From Mortierella sp. BCC40632 (lineage: Eukaryota; Mortierellomycota; Mortierellomycetes; Mortierellales; Mortierellaceae), in NCBI GenBank assembly GCA_011634665.1, contig WAEK01000013.1:728501-792500 (forward strand): 64,000 bases of DNA. The letters run 5' to 3'. The stretch's first letter is position 1. Each line of letters opens with the position of its first letter. Positions 33,241 through 45,559 of the stretch are shown here, piece after piece. The position numbers were made by a program, and so were the translations under genes. Under the pieces are notes generated by a model, which worked only from the letters and a program-made list of their open reading frames with translations, did no database searches and had not been told where the DNA came from.

Positions 33241-36200
33241 CTGACACGTCCATAACTCTTCCTCTTTCGCTATGCTCCCCTTCTTTCGTGCCTGTTTCCC
33301 ATCAAAATAGTTCCTTGGAGATGCCTTGTTGGTCGTCTTCCAGGCAGACCCGGTCAGCGAACATCATCTCGATGGCTCTTCTCCTCCAAACTCTGATCAC
33401 TCCCGATCAGATTTCCCTAGTGCAGATGAGCTGAGTGGCACTTCACGCCGGAATGGTGTCCTAGTCCGCAAAGCAGTCGATTGTGGGCTCGAACTCCTTG
33501 CAAGGCTCTCCAACTTCAGTATTAATCTGTCACAAGAAGCCTATCCCTGCAGAGTCTCAACTCCCTCACCGACTCCTGATGATCCTCAACAACTGAATCG
33601 CCAAGACAGCGACGACAGTGGCACAATTGCTGGAAGTCAGATTGGTACTGGCTATAGTAAAAACCAATGGAATGGATCAAGTGGTAACAATGGAAGCTAT
33701 AACAACTATAACAATGGCACCGTCAGCAGTGCAACCAGTCACCACTATCTGAGCCCTAATCGGAGTACCACCAACATTGGTAGTGGTAGTAGCAGTAACA
33801 ACTCGAATGGTGTCAACTTCAACGGACCACGTCGGTCATCACTCCCGAACACGGGTTCCAGTTCACCAGTCCTCTCTTCTAGATTTGCATCAGGAAACAA
33901 CCTTGATGTTGCAGGTGGATTCAAGAAGCGGGATGAGGCCAATTTTTCCAGTAGTCGACCAGGATCTACCACATCAAGGCAAACAAGAGCAGGTGCTTTC
34001 TTTGCCAGTGCACGACAATTCTTCTCACACTCCAACACAAACGATCGGCAGGGGGTTTTGTCAGGAGAAATGTCGGAAGATTCTCATGAACTCCAGCTCC
34101 ACTTGGCTCTTTCTGCAGGCGCAATATGTAAGTGAAGTGGGCGAAAGAGTGAAAGTGAGCAATAAGTCATGCAAAGCTAAAATGCATTCGATCTAACATT
34201 TTTATTTTTTCATTTTTTTTTTTAAATCAATCCTTTTCTCCAGCCAACATCATCATTGGAGATATTGGCAGCGAGGATGGATATGCCAACTTGTTAGAAG
34301 AAGGCACAGGACGTCTCGAATACGCGATCTGTGGTGAGCAGATGGCGATTATCGATGAAGCATTGAGTATGGCTAGAGCTGGAGAGCTGACAATCACGGA
34401 AAGTGCCTGGAAGTTCCTGGCCAAGGACAGTGGTGACAAATCTAGCACAAAGGATTTTAGTGAGAAACTATACCCCAAACCAGAACTCCGAAGGAACTGT
34501 TTCATCCTTCGTAACACCCAGACGGCCAACACATCTGATATTCCGAGGCGTATCCGTAATGAGAAGCTATTGAACAAGCATGTCGAGAGCAATCCTCACT
34601 ATTACAAGTATGCTGGATGTTTTTTTGCATGATGCATGATGTAGCTGTTCGATGAGAGCAATGTTACTGTGTATTCTTGTGGATTGGCGCAGGGAAAAAA
34701 ATACACTATGCTAATGCTGTCGATCTATTTTTTTAAATCCATCTGCTCATTAGATACATCAACAAGTCTGCAATCCACCGTCTGCAGTTGTACCCAAAAA
34801 GTAACTTTCCTGCCCAATTTAGGACGGTCACTATCCTATTCGTGAGTTTGGGAGATGTCAAGCCTTGGACAGCTGAGGGACTTGCTACATGCCAAAAGGC
34901 TATATTTCAGGTCCACAAAGTGACATCAGAGTATGAAGGTAATAGAATCAAATGATTTGTTTTTCTTTTTGGTGGTGGTTTTGTGTATGCTTCAATCGAA
35001 ATGCTGACTCAACTTTGGTTACTGCTATTCTCCGTTTCTTTGTATTCCGTAGGGTTCATCCAACAGTTCGCGGTAGATGACAAAGGAGCTACTATTCTTT
35101 GTGCCTATGGTCTGCCATTTCCACGTTCCCATGAACGGGAGGCTGTGTTTGCTGCCAAATCTGCATGGGTAATCCGTCGACGTCTTCTCGCAGTCGGGAT
35201 CCGAGCCTTCAAAATTTCCCTGGCAACTGGAGTCATCTTTACAAGCATGATCGGGAATGAGTTCCGTCGTGATCCAGCCATTGTCGGGGATACTATCGTC
35301 ATTGCTGTCCGGATGCTAAAGTTCCAATATGCTACGGAAGCAGTCGTTTGCGACGATGCCACCAAGGAGGCCTGTACGTCGGATCACGACGGAATGTGCG
35401 AGTTTGAAGAGATGGGGGATGAGTACGTCAAAGGAAAGATTCATCCTATCAAAGTCTGGAGACTAGTCCACTTTGGAGCCAAAAAGCCAAACCGGAAACC
35501 AACCGACATCATGGTCGATGAGACTATTGGATATGAGCCAGAACGTTACAAAGTTGAAAAGTATATTGAAAGCTGGCAGAAGGAACCCACAAATCATGCT
35601 ATTGTTGTATCAGGACCTCGAGGGTCTGGCAAGAGCATGTTCTACCAACAAATCTTTCAAATTGCAGACAAAAACAAATTCCAAGTTTGTTCCGCAGCCT
35701 CGGCCGAGGTCGAGAAGAACACGGAGTACTATCTCTGCAAGTACATGTTACTCGGACTACTTGATATCATGAAAATGGGCAAAATTCCCTATTCGACAAA
35801 ACGATCAGAATCCGACCACACTTTTAACGAGGGACCTCGGCAATTGCCTCTGCCACAGCCACAACCACAGCCACAGCACCAGCGCCGGCGATCGCTTCAT
35901 GACGTCTGCACCCCGCAACACTTCCGGCAACGTTCGCAGCCATTGCCAGTGAACCCATTCGTATTGGCTCACTCCATCACAGAGTCTACGATTGCTGCGT
36001 CCACTTCGAGCCTGAGTGAGAGTACGATAACAGATACATCGAGCATTACGCCAACAGCTCTCGACGAGCCTTTCCCTGGTATGCTATCTCTATATGGACC
36101 ATCGGCCCGCTCGAGCGTAGCCTCGAATTCTCCATGGGATATGATTCTAAGTCCTAATGCTAGCCAGTTCGGTGAACCATCTAAGCGAAGCTCGAGCTAC

Positions 36201-39071
36201 GTGACCAAAATCAAAGAGCTCATCTCTGTCTCGTTGGGAAAGATGGGTGAGAGTGAGGAGGCGATTCACACTCTTCATGATATCATTGCTGTGCTCTCCT
36301 CTGACTACTCAGCTCCAGCACTCAGTGACCGCGATGACGGGATACTGACGGACTTTATTATCCGTATGCTCAACTATGCTTGCGGTTATGTCAAAATTAT
36401 TCTAATGTTTGAAGATGTGCAATGTGAGTAGATGTATCTATTGCCCTGTGGAATTGTTGCTATTGTCGTTACTGTTTTTCTCTTCCACTTCAAACCAACA
36501 CATTTTAACGATGACTTGTATTTATTCTTTTTGCTCTTAGGGTGCGACAAAAAGTCAATGAATATCATCAAACTGATCCATGAAAGGTGTCCCGCCATAA
36601 TGGCAGTCATCTTCTCGAGACCTAATCGTGATTATGACTACAAGGATGAACAAATGATCAAAAGCAAGACCATGCTGAAAATTAACCTAGAGGGCCTGAA
36701 ACGACGAGAAATTGAAATTGCTCTTCTCAAGACATTTGAAGACAATGGAGTCAAGAAAATTCATCCAGACGTGGTGGACCTTGTTCAGGAAAAGACAAAA
36801 GGAAATCCCAAGTTTGTCAAGAACATGACCGAGCTCCTCAAGGATTTCAGCCATGTCAATATTGTCGATGGAGAACTCTTGAACACGGGTCTAGATTCTG
36901 CAAAGACGTCTCTCAAGAGCATGGAAGAGATGCTTGTAAAACAAGATCGGACAAAGTTGACCCGAATGCAGTTTGATCGGATGAACGCTGGATTCCAGAG
37001 GTTCCTAAAGATTGCCAGTTGTCTGGGCTCGCAGTTTTCATTGGCAGAGGTCGAGGCCGTTGAGCCACTGTCCAGTATGATGGGAGAAGAGCGAAGGCCG
37101 GAAACCACTTACCAAGGATGGATCAGTGAGCAAGATAGATTCAAGTTCCTGTGCTTGGCTACAGAGCAGCTGACCAATGTTCAGTTCTCCTCAGATCCTG
37201 AACAGTTCGTCGTGATGAACACACAGTACATGTTTGGGTCCTGCTCAACGGCCATGGATATCTACGAGCTGATTCCATACGAGGAGCGGGTTTCCTATCA
37301 CTCTAGAATGGGACAATTCTACGAGTCATTCCGGGAGCCTTCTTTAATGTCGGACCTATTACCATTGATCACGCGACACTACCTGAGGACCGATAACACG
37401 AAAAAGAAGATTGCGTACCTCCAAGAGATCTCTGCATTCGATCTCAAAAGCAACATGTTGATGGATGCAACCCAGAGTTTGACCCAGCTGATTCACATCC
37501 TGGATACGGTCCGTGGAGCAACCTTGATGGTCAGCCAGGAGGACTTGGCTGATATCTATGGCATGAATGGTGAGTGCCTTTCGAAGCGAATGAAGATCGA
37601 AGAAGCGGAGCCAGCACTGCTGGACAGTCTGGCCCGATATGGGATCCATTGGCCAAAGACAGAGCAGCAATTCCGAGTGGCACTCTTTATGGAGAAGGCC
37701 AAGTTCATGTTCCATTATCATGGCACCAGTTCCCCAAGCCTTAATCAGTCGCGGGCCCCGAAAGCCAAGGTGGATAGCAAGACTCAATTAACTTTGCAAC
37801 GAATAATTCGCGTTCTCGGATGTTTACAAAACATTTATTATTGGAAGACGGATCCAAATTCTGCCATGCTCTCAACCCTATACTCGCTCAACTATTCACG
37901 CAAGCTGGGACTCCCTTCGAGTGAGCAGACGATTTCTCTAGGCCGCTATGCCTTGATGATGTACTTCAAAGGTAACAAGAGTGCCTGCTACGAGTACATT
38001 CAGAAGGCAGAAAAGGCCAACAAAGACAACAGTTCTGGTGAAGGAACTGAGGGCATGCTTACTTCGATTCAGGGATATATCGAATACTGTGATGGTGATA
38101 GCGAGAAGGGCCACCAGCACTTGCAGGATGCTATTAACGAGAGCAAGTCGTTTGGTGTTGTAAGTAACATGGCCTCGTTCTATCGGTCTGTGATCCTCAA
38201 GTGCACCTACAGGATGTGGGAAGGGTCGTTTAACCAGTACCCTGAAGACTCGGCCCTCCTCCGAGCCATGTCGGCCGTTGCTATTCAGAATGGTGACACA
38301 GAAGGAGAGATTCTGTTTGCGATCCCAACTCTTGCGAATCTATTGTTACAAGACCGAATCCGCGATGCCGAATCATGGGTTGTCCTGATTGAAAAGTTTA
38401 TCATGCCCAAGGCACGACTGATGAATATGCTTGCGATCCAAGGAATGCTTTCTTACTATTATGCAAAAACTGGCAAGTTCTCAAAGTCCCCTCTGTATGC
38501 CGAACTATTGGCTGAGCAACTTCCACAGCAGGGGATTGCCGCACATCCATTCCCTTTAATGGGCTGTGTGTTCACGGTGATGGCCATGTATGAGATGATT
38601 GATATGCATGGAGCCCTGAGCAGTAACAAGTCATATGAACTTGCGGACACACCGCTCTGCTCTAACAAGGCGGAGCAAATCCTTCGGCCTATAATCGACT
38701 GGCTTTCGCAAGACCCATTCCAGACAGTCGCTCAGACGTATATTGTCCTTTCTGAGGCCTTTAAGTGCTTTGTCACTCATGGGCAAAACCGAGAAGGAAT
38801 TCAGAGATTGCAGCGTGGGTGGGAGAGACTTGGGCCAAGCCTCAATCAGGTCCCGTTCGTGCGGGCATATTTCTTGGCCAAGTTGGGTCGACATGCGGTG
38901 AGCTTGAAGGAGCGTGACAAATACTATTCAGAAGCTTACGATCTGTTCACGTCCATGTCAATTGACTGGACACTATGGCTTTCCGATCCTTTGCATGTGT
39001 GGAGTCCACCTAAGATCGCGGGTACGAAGGAACAGTCGTTTGCTGTCGGAGCAATACCTACGCCAAGCTGA
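32092..39071 (+). CDS. ADCY10-like soluble adenylyl cyclase (class III, twin cyclase + P-loop + helical repeats)
   Basis: Exons 32092..32144, 32328..32433, 32940..33059, 33311..34127, 34244..34607, 34754..34938, 35053..36423 and 36541..39071; all phases agree; 1848 residues. Cyclase domain 1: GAVLMVDLVGFSQ with metal-binding Asp47, then GGDVVKFLGDALLVVF with Lys93 and second Asp97, a Ser/Asn/Gly-rich insert of about 250 residues, then SNIIIGDIG. Cyclase domain 2: TVTILFVSLGDV, FAVDDKGATILCAYG and VGDTIVIAVRML, without metal Asp, as in human ADCY10. A STAND-like NTPase follows: Walker A GPRGSGKS (near 736) and ILMFEDVQW as Walker B. The last 800 residues look alpha-helical and TPR-like. It would make cAMP from ATP in the cytosol. 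The first intron uses a GC donor. By alignment the bicarbonate-binding Arg of human ADCY10 (R176) is not evident, so bicarbonate control is uncertain. Confidence 0.9.
32534..32603. repeat. (GA)n microsatellite in cyclase intron 2
   Basis: About 35 GA units inside the 32434-32939 intron, followed by more GA/GAAA-rich sequence to 32763. Confidence 0.95.
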
Positions 39072-39594
39072 GACTCCTCCAAATGATACCTAGAAAGAAA
39101 GAAAAATGCATAAAAGTTTTTTTTGTCTATGAAATATATTTAAAGCACGACAGCCGCCTTTTTCTGCCTTTTTCCCTTTCTTTCTTTCTGGCTTCTCCTA
39201 TGGACTATCGTCAAGAAAAGGGGGGGAACAGAGAGCAAGACGGAATGTCGCAAACTGGTACTCTTAAGGGTCAAACGCCCTCCATCTGCCAAGTGGTTCA
39301 GGCTTCAGAGACATTCATCTCTGCACTTTTTCTCTTTCATCACCTCCATTGTTCATCTTGGATATCGACATTCTACCAGGACAAGGATTGGCTCCACTTT
39401 GCGACATTATTTGCAACTATCCTCTCTTCTTCCTCCAACAACAAAAACCTCTACAGAGAGACGAGCGAAGAAAGGATAAACATTAGCCAGCTATCCCCCA
39501 TCCTGTTACACCATTAGAAAGACACGTTCGTTACCAGAAGAACTCTCTATCTCTTCCTTTTTTTTTCAGCTACCACACCGAGCTAGCACCAGCA
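39072..39594. other. Spacer between cyclase and TM9SF genes
   Basis: No gene; pyrimidine-rich leader before the ATG at 39595. Confidence 0.5.
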
Positions 39595-41425
39595 ATGGTG
39601 TCATTATGGACGGGAGCCACGGCTGCTATGGAGTTTTTCGCTAGCCATCTTGATCGCCACCGCCGTGGTCATTCGCATCATGCCTCTTTGTTCTTCCTGA
39701 TCATCACTCTTCTTGGACTGACGAGCTGGACTACTGAGGCTTTTTACATCCCAGGACTCAGTCCCAAGGTGTACTATGACGGCGACAGGCTGCCGTTGTA
39801 TGTCAACAAGATCTTTTCTGAAAAATCACCTCTCGACTATGCTTATGCAGACCTGCCCTTTGTCTGTTCACCTCCCAAGGATGCCAAGAAGGCCTGGCTT
39901 AACCTGGGCGAAGTCCTACGTGGCGATCGGATCTCGAGCTCCGACTATGAGGTATGAATGGGAAACGTGGCAAAGACTTTCTTTTTTTTTTTTTTCTTCC
40001 TTTTTTTTTTTACTGTGCTAGAGATGAGGCTCTGGTAGGGAAAAGATTTAGAGAAGGATCAAGAGGGACGAAGAGGCTGAAGAGAAGTAGGAAAGAAGAG
40101 AGGGCGAGGGAGTGGACTAACTGTAAAGTAAACACGACCACAAATGGGACTCGCTCTAAAAAATACTACCACTGCATAAGAAAAAAAAAAAAAAAAAAAC
40201 TGCATATCAAACTTTTTTCTTTTTTTTTTTTTTTGCTATAGTTGACTGTTGGCCGCGACGAAAAGTGCAAGGTGCTTTGCAAAAAGAGCGTTGCTCCTGA
40301 GGACGCTGCTTTGGCCAAGGATTTTATCACCAACGAGTACTTTGTAGAATGGTAAGAGAAGAGGATTCTACCAAATCGAATCACCCCTACCCTGATTTTG
40401 GGAACACCATGTCCACCTGTCTTATGGAGATGACTGAAGGGAAAAAAAAAAAAAAAACTTAATTCATTGTTATCTTCCATCGATGCTGGGGGGCGCTGTA
40501 TGGGTGGTGAACAGGATCGTGGACAACTTGCCAGGAGCAACACGATACAACCTTGGCGACGATCCCAAGCGCCAAAGACGCTACAAGGCTGGATTTGCGC
40601 TTGGCAAGGTCAAGTTTGTAAGTCAAAAACGCTCTTTTCTGTCTCTTCTGAACAGTCGCGTGCTTTCTTTTTTGTATCAAATGAGGCTAATTAGTTTGGC
40701 GTATGGACAACTCTATTCCAATCCGGGATTGATAGGGAAAAATCAATATCAACAACCATGTCACAATCCGGATCTTGTACCAAGTCCAGCCAGGAACTGC
40801 CAATGGAAAGCTGATTGTTGGTTTCGAAGTCTACCCTTATTCGTAAGTTGGGTTGAAGTATCTCTTTTGGACTACTTTCTATATATCTAGCTTACAGTAC
40901 TTTTTACTAATTACGGTTTCACTCTACCTCCTCCCTCCTCCTCCCTGTACTATTCCAGTGTCCTTGGCGATCAATGCCCGAATGAACCAGGACAACTCGT
41001 GGAGCTTCAGCCACTGTATGAAAAGACAACCGATATTACCTATACTTATTCTATTCAATGGACAGAAGAAAAAGAGATCACTTGGAGCACCCGCTGGAAT
41101 CTGTACCTGGTCAGCACCGACGTCCAGGTCCACTGGTATTCAATTGTGAATTCAATGGTGATCATGCTCTTCCTCACTGCCATGGTCGCTCTTATTATCA
41201 TGAGAACTTTGAACAAGGACATTGCACTTTACAATGAAGAAGAGATGAAGGATGAGCAGGAGGATACCACAGGATGGAAACTTGTCCATGGAGACGTGTT
41301 CAGGACACCCAAGTATGCATCCTTGCTGTGCCCAGTCCTGGGTTCTGGAGTCCAAGTTTTGGCCATGTCCATTACGACCATCTGTGAGTATCAACCCAAT
41401 AAGCAGATCTTTGGCAAATACCCTT

Positions 41426-41462
<37 letters not shown>

Positions 41463-42722
41463 AAAGCAGCTCTTTTTAAAAAGAGTCCACTAACCGATAT
41501 CGCTCCACTTTTCGGATAGTGTTTGCATTGGTTGGCGTTCTCAATCCTTCCTACCGCGGCGGATTCGTGTCCTTTGGACTTTTCCTGTTTGTGTTCTCTG
41601 GGTAAGCAACGCCACCACAAGACTGGACACTCCTATATTCCGTAATTTTCACTTGGTGAAAAATGACTCTCTATCTAACACGGTGGCTATTTCCCACTTT
41701 CCTCTTCACAGAGCCTTTGCGGGATACTACTCTGCCCGACTTTACAAAGTCTTTAAGGGTTCTTCCTGGACCAAGAATGCCATCTTGACAGCCACGCTTG
41801 TCCCAGGATTCTTGATGACGATGGTCTTTTTGTTGAACCTCTTGGTTTGGTCCCAAAACTCGTCCAACGCCATTCCCTTTGGAACCTTCTTTGCATTGGT
41901 AGTGATGTGGTTCGGTATTTCGTTGCCATTGTCGATCATTGGTGCTTTCTTTGGACAACGCAAAAAGGTGATCGAGCATCCAGGACGAACCAACCAAATC
42001 CCTAGACAGATCCCAGAGCCCGTGTGGTATCTTCGACCCAAGTTCACGTAAGTGGCATACCCAATGGGGGATTGTGGCAATATATCTCCTTGTTTTCAGG
42101 CTTGCGAGAACTCGAGACTGAGATTAGCTTGATGAATTTATTCTATTAGGATTGCTATGGGTGGTCTCTTGCCATTTGCAGTCATCTTTATCGAGCTGTT
42201 CTTCATCCTCAAGTCGATTTGGGAGGACCAGTATTACTACATGTTTGGATTCCTGAGTCTTGTTTTCATCATCCTGCTCATCACCTGCGTTGAGATGACC
42301 ATTATCATCATTTACTTCCAGCTCTGCGATGAGGTATGTTTTTCAAATGATTCGACCCCTATCGGAGTAAACTCTTTGGAAGAAAGAAATCATGTTCATT
42401 AACAATCCGCATGATTTTCTTTTCTTTTCTTTTCTTTTCTTTTCTTTTTTCTTTATCCCTGGCTGTGCCTTGGTTGCAATAGGATTACAACTGGTGGTGG
42501 AGAAGTTTCTTTGCCTCGTCATCGTCAGCGGCCTACATTTTCTTGTACAGCATGGTCTATTTCACAAAGCAGTTGTCAATCGACCATTTCTTGCCTGGAT
42601 TGATCTATTTTGCGAACAGCTTGATGATCTGTATTGTTTATGGATTGTTGACGGGAACGACTGGCTTTATAAGCACCTATTGGTTCATTCGAAAGATTTA
42701 CTCGGCCGTCAAGATTGATTAG
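39595..42722 (+). CDS. Transmembrane 9 superfamily (EMP70/nonaspanin) protein
   Basis: Nine exons: 39595..39951, 40242..40351, 40515..40617, 40736..40842, 40959..41383, 41520..41601, 41712..42047, 42150..42333 and 42483..42722; every junction is in phase; 647 residues, normal for the family. A signal peptide (LFFLIITLLGLTSWTTEAFY) is followed by the lumenal domain (YIPGLSPKVY, LGKVKF, VGFEVYPYS) and nine membrane helices from about residue 295, with EEMKDEQEDTTGWKLVHGDVF, GAFAGYYSARLYK, IPEPVW and DYNWWWRSFFASS. The protein ends KIYSAVKID, the TM9 C-terminal K-x-D type Golgi/endosome sorting signal. TM9SF proteins act in Golgi/endosomal membrane-protein sorting and adhesion (family knowledge). 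Intron 5 contains 34 consecutive A. Confidence 0.95.
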
Positions 42723-43092
42723 AGAGGCAGAAGAAGGCATATATCTTTGTGCCAACAGGAAAGGAAAAAAAGAAAAAAGAAAAAAAGAAAAAAAAAAAAA
42801 GAGAAAAGCATTGCAATAAATAAACATCGTTTAAAAGAGGACCGTTGCTGTCCATCATTACCCATTATGAAGCATCTACAAAATACTGAGGGACTCCATA
42901 TTTGAACTGCCATCATCCGTCTGAACGGTTGAGGACCCAGAAGAAGCCCTCTAGCAACTAGCCAGCTCACAAGTCATCCTCTCAGTGGGGCGGGGCCAGT
43001 GCTTCTTATCGAATTATTCAGTAAACCGACTGAGTGTGTTAACGAAAAGAGTTATCGAACCGAAATTCCGGTTCTGAGCTCTCTACTAAAGT
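42723..43092. other. Intergenic
   Basis: No gene; A-rich stretch (AAAAAGAAAA) after the TM9SF stop. Confidence 0.5.
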
Positions 43093-43572
43093 GTCGAGGC
43101 GTCCTCGTGTACCAACCAGGCGAGACATGTTTGCCAACGTCCAGCCTGCAGCCAACTAGTAGAACCGAAGGCCAATGGTCTCCTTCACTGCGTCACCTCT
43201 ATTCTCGAAATCTGTGTTGTGGAAGTGGCCAAGTCTGACAACAGCACCAATGGAACCGGAACCAAGGCACTGTGCAACATACAGGAGCTAGTCAAGTCGA
43301 CGAAGGATATTATGACACCATCCAAAGCGAAAGCCTTGCTTACATCTGTGACCAACTCAACCACCTTCTACACCCTTCGGCAACGGTCCGGACGGTTCTA
43401 TCAGCTGTCTATTGAGAACACTGCGAGCTTTCGGTCTGCCTGGGACATGTTTGGTGGAAATACCCCCCCTCCACCTCTTTCCTCACATTCTGAATGTAAT
43501 GTCAAGTGTCCTGCACTTCAAGAAGCATATTTCGGAATTGACATGGAGAATTCAAGTTTGGACAGCGGCTGA
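43093..43572 (+). pseudogene. Orphan coding-like ORF without a start
   Basis: A frame open for 160 codons reads like a real protein (CTNQARHVCQRPACSQLVE, LLHCVTSILEICVVEVAK, TFYTLRQRSGRFYQLSIEN, SAWDMFGGN) and ends at TGA after SSLDSG. No ATG lies near its 5' end, no convincing acceptor was found, and it is followed by non-coding DNA. Cys spacing suggests a folded, possibly secreted domain. I do not recognise it; it may be a broken gene or an exon of an unmodelled gene. Confidence 0.35.
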
Positions 43573-44115
43573 TATTGATACTCGCAACCGGCAACTCGCG
43601 GGAAATGAGTGGATTGCGACTGTCACCATGGCAGTTAGCTCGCCTTCTCTGTCCCCTCTCTCCCTGCGACTCTTACCCGGGTAAACGTGTAAATAAAAAA
43701 TACTAAATAGTTCTGTCGCGTGAAAGTCATACCAAAGCACCCAATGAGGAGTAATAAAACTCGGCTCCATCCGTTCAAGACCCTTACCAATTTGGAGTGC
43801 TCGCTTGTTCTTGAAATAATCCCTTTAATTGGGGGAGAAAATCTAGATCGAAATATCCTCATCCCTTAACTGGGTAGTTGGGTGAGGACCACCATGTGTA
43901 TCTCACCTTTTTCCCTTTCTTTTTTTCTTTTTTTTTTTTTTTTTTTTTTTTTCCTACAGAGATTCTTGCTTAGATACTCTAGAAATTTGGTCAAAGGAGA
44001 AGAGGATTTACATCTCTGTTTCTCTCTCTCCCTTCACTCTCCAGGGGTTAGAAAAAGGGGAGGAAGAAAGAAGATTGGAGTGATAAGCTGATTTTGATGT
44101 CATAGAGATCCACGG

Positions 44116-44151
<36 letters not shown>

Positions 44152-44181
44152 ATGGTCGCATATTCTCTGGGTCACACAAGT
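43573..44181. other. Left flank of the DIRS element
   Basis: No gene. T tract at about 43931-43952 and an (AG)n run at 44119-44150 close to the insertion boundary. Confidence 0.5.
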
Positions 44182-44337
44182 AATGGCTGACAGAGTCGAA
44201 GATATGAAGACTCAAGCCTATTATCCGATGGGCCAGGACCATATATGTGTAACCTTCTTTAGTGAAATAAAAACCCGAATCTCCAGAAAAAATACTACAT
44301 AAAATTCTCTGCTATGGTACTACTGCTCTTCATCTTC
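44182..44337. repeat. DIRS 3' terminus with left ITR
   Basis: Unique terminal extension 44182-44228 followed by the ITR 44229-44337. The first three bases are AAT, the presumed recombination triplet. Confidence 0.9.
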
Positions 44338-44390
44338 GAGTGAGCCAAGGATAGGAACGTGATACTGCTGCTAGGGTGGGAAAGGGTGGG

Positions 44391-44484
44391 ACATATATGG
44401 TCCTGGCCCATCGGATAATAGGCTTGAGTCTTCATATCTTCGACTCTGTCAGCCATTATCCTTCTTGGGCCAGGACCATATATG
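44391..44484. repeat. DIRS internal complementary region (ICR)
   Basis: Fuses the complements of both element ends around a shared ATT. With the nearby left end it forms a perfect 67-base inverted repeat (44182..44248 against 44391..44457). Confidence 0.9.
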
Positions 44485-44500
44485 GATCCAGAGCAGGAAT

Positions 44501-45559
44501 TCACGACAAAACCATCGAAGTAAAATTGGTCGCCGTTGCGGCGTTGAGTCTGTAGAACTTGTCAAAAATGACGGATGAGGACCAGTTGCCATGTACAACC
44601 ACGTCATCCACACTAGCGCCTTGCTGTATTGCTGCTGTTGAGCCGATAGCTCGTGCTTTTGGTAGTTTGACACCTTTTGGTAACTGAAGCTTTTGACTGA
44701 TAAAGGCAATATGGTTGCTGATACGTTCTGAACCGACAGGTCGATTAAGGTCCCTGATATCGCGGATGAGAGGACGGTATTGGATTGTTGGATCCTTTGG
44801 GTGAGCAACGTTGATGTTGAAGTCTTGGATACGGCTTAAGTATTCCTCCAAAGTCTTGACAGGGCAAATCAAAGGGTCGTTGTGATTTTTCAGTGTGGTG
44901 TATCTGCATATACGACTTCCTCCTCTTGTTTCCTTCGGTATCATGACCGGTAGAATTACTGTTACATGACTCAGTTGAAACTTGTCGTTGGAAAGGTCAA
45001 TGCATTGGATGTCGCTTGGTCGTAGGAACCCACAGGTGCCGAGTAGCCAACATAACTTCTGCGTGAGTCTGAATAGACTAAGGTCCTTGTTGTTGCCAAG
45101 ACCGTGAAGATAAGCTATGACTGGGCTGATGTCAATGGTGAGGGCCTTGATGTGCTTGATCTCTCGCCTGTGAAGTGCACGGAAGAAAAGTTTGAAGTCT
45201 GGATCTTCAAAGGTTGACTTGTCTTCGTACATGTGGATGATGGCGTTCTTGTACGTCTCGACTGTAGAAGCAGTCCATTTGTGGATCGATATCCCTGAGG
45301 CTAGCCAGTTAAGAAGCTGTGCCGGCTGAGGGGTCATGGCATCGACATTGCGAGCGGTGGCCCATTTGATGTACCTGTCTTGTGTACTTGAGTAGGCCAT
45401 CTGTCTGCGTTTAAGTTCAGGACTATCGACGATTATCGATGCGGTTGCAGCATCCCAGCCTTTTGCCATTAGGCGGCGCCGCTTACCCCTCCAAGCGCAT
45501 AGTGACCAGTGGGGGTTCTTGGCCAGGATATCCGGAGCGTTTCCTGGCGCTGGAATCAC
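44501..45559 (-). CDS. DIRS tyrosine recombinase
   Basis: 352 residues, intact. Lambda-integrase-type fold: an N-terminal SAM-like helical part (YIKWATARNVDAMTPQPAQL) precedes the catalytic domain. CGFLRPSD holds the first catalytic Arg; the C-terminal VVHGNWSSSVIFDKFYRL supplies the His/Asn region and the nucleophile Tyr, as in DIRS and Ngaro recombinases. The central HxxR box is degenerate here (KARAIGSTAA), which also occurs in DIRS proteins. It integrates the circular DNA intermediate. Its start overlaps the end of the RT/RNase H frame by 77 bases in another frame, normal for the group. Confidence 0.85.
   Translation of the reverse strand: MIPAPGNAPDILAKNPHWSLCAWRGKRRRLMAKGWDAATASIIVDSPELKRRQMAYSSTQDRYIKWATARNVDAMTPQPAQLLNWLASGISIHKWTASTVETYKNAIIHMYEDKSTFEDPDFKLFFRALHRREIKHIKALTIDISPVIAYLHGLGNNKDLSLFRLTQKLCWLLGTCGFLRPSDIQCIDLSNDKFQLSHVTVILPVMIPKETRGGSRICRYTTLKNHNDPLICPVKTLEEYLSRIQDFNINVAHPKDPTIQYRPLIRDIRDLNRPVGSERISNHIAFISQKLQLPKGVKLPKARAIGSTAAIQQGASVDDVVVHGNWSSSVIFDKFYRLNAATATNFTSMVLS

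Noticed and set aside
44182..44457. Perfect 67-bp inverted repeat as a MITE or foldback element
   Set aside because: Explained completely as left end plus ICR of the DIRS element.
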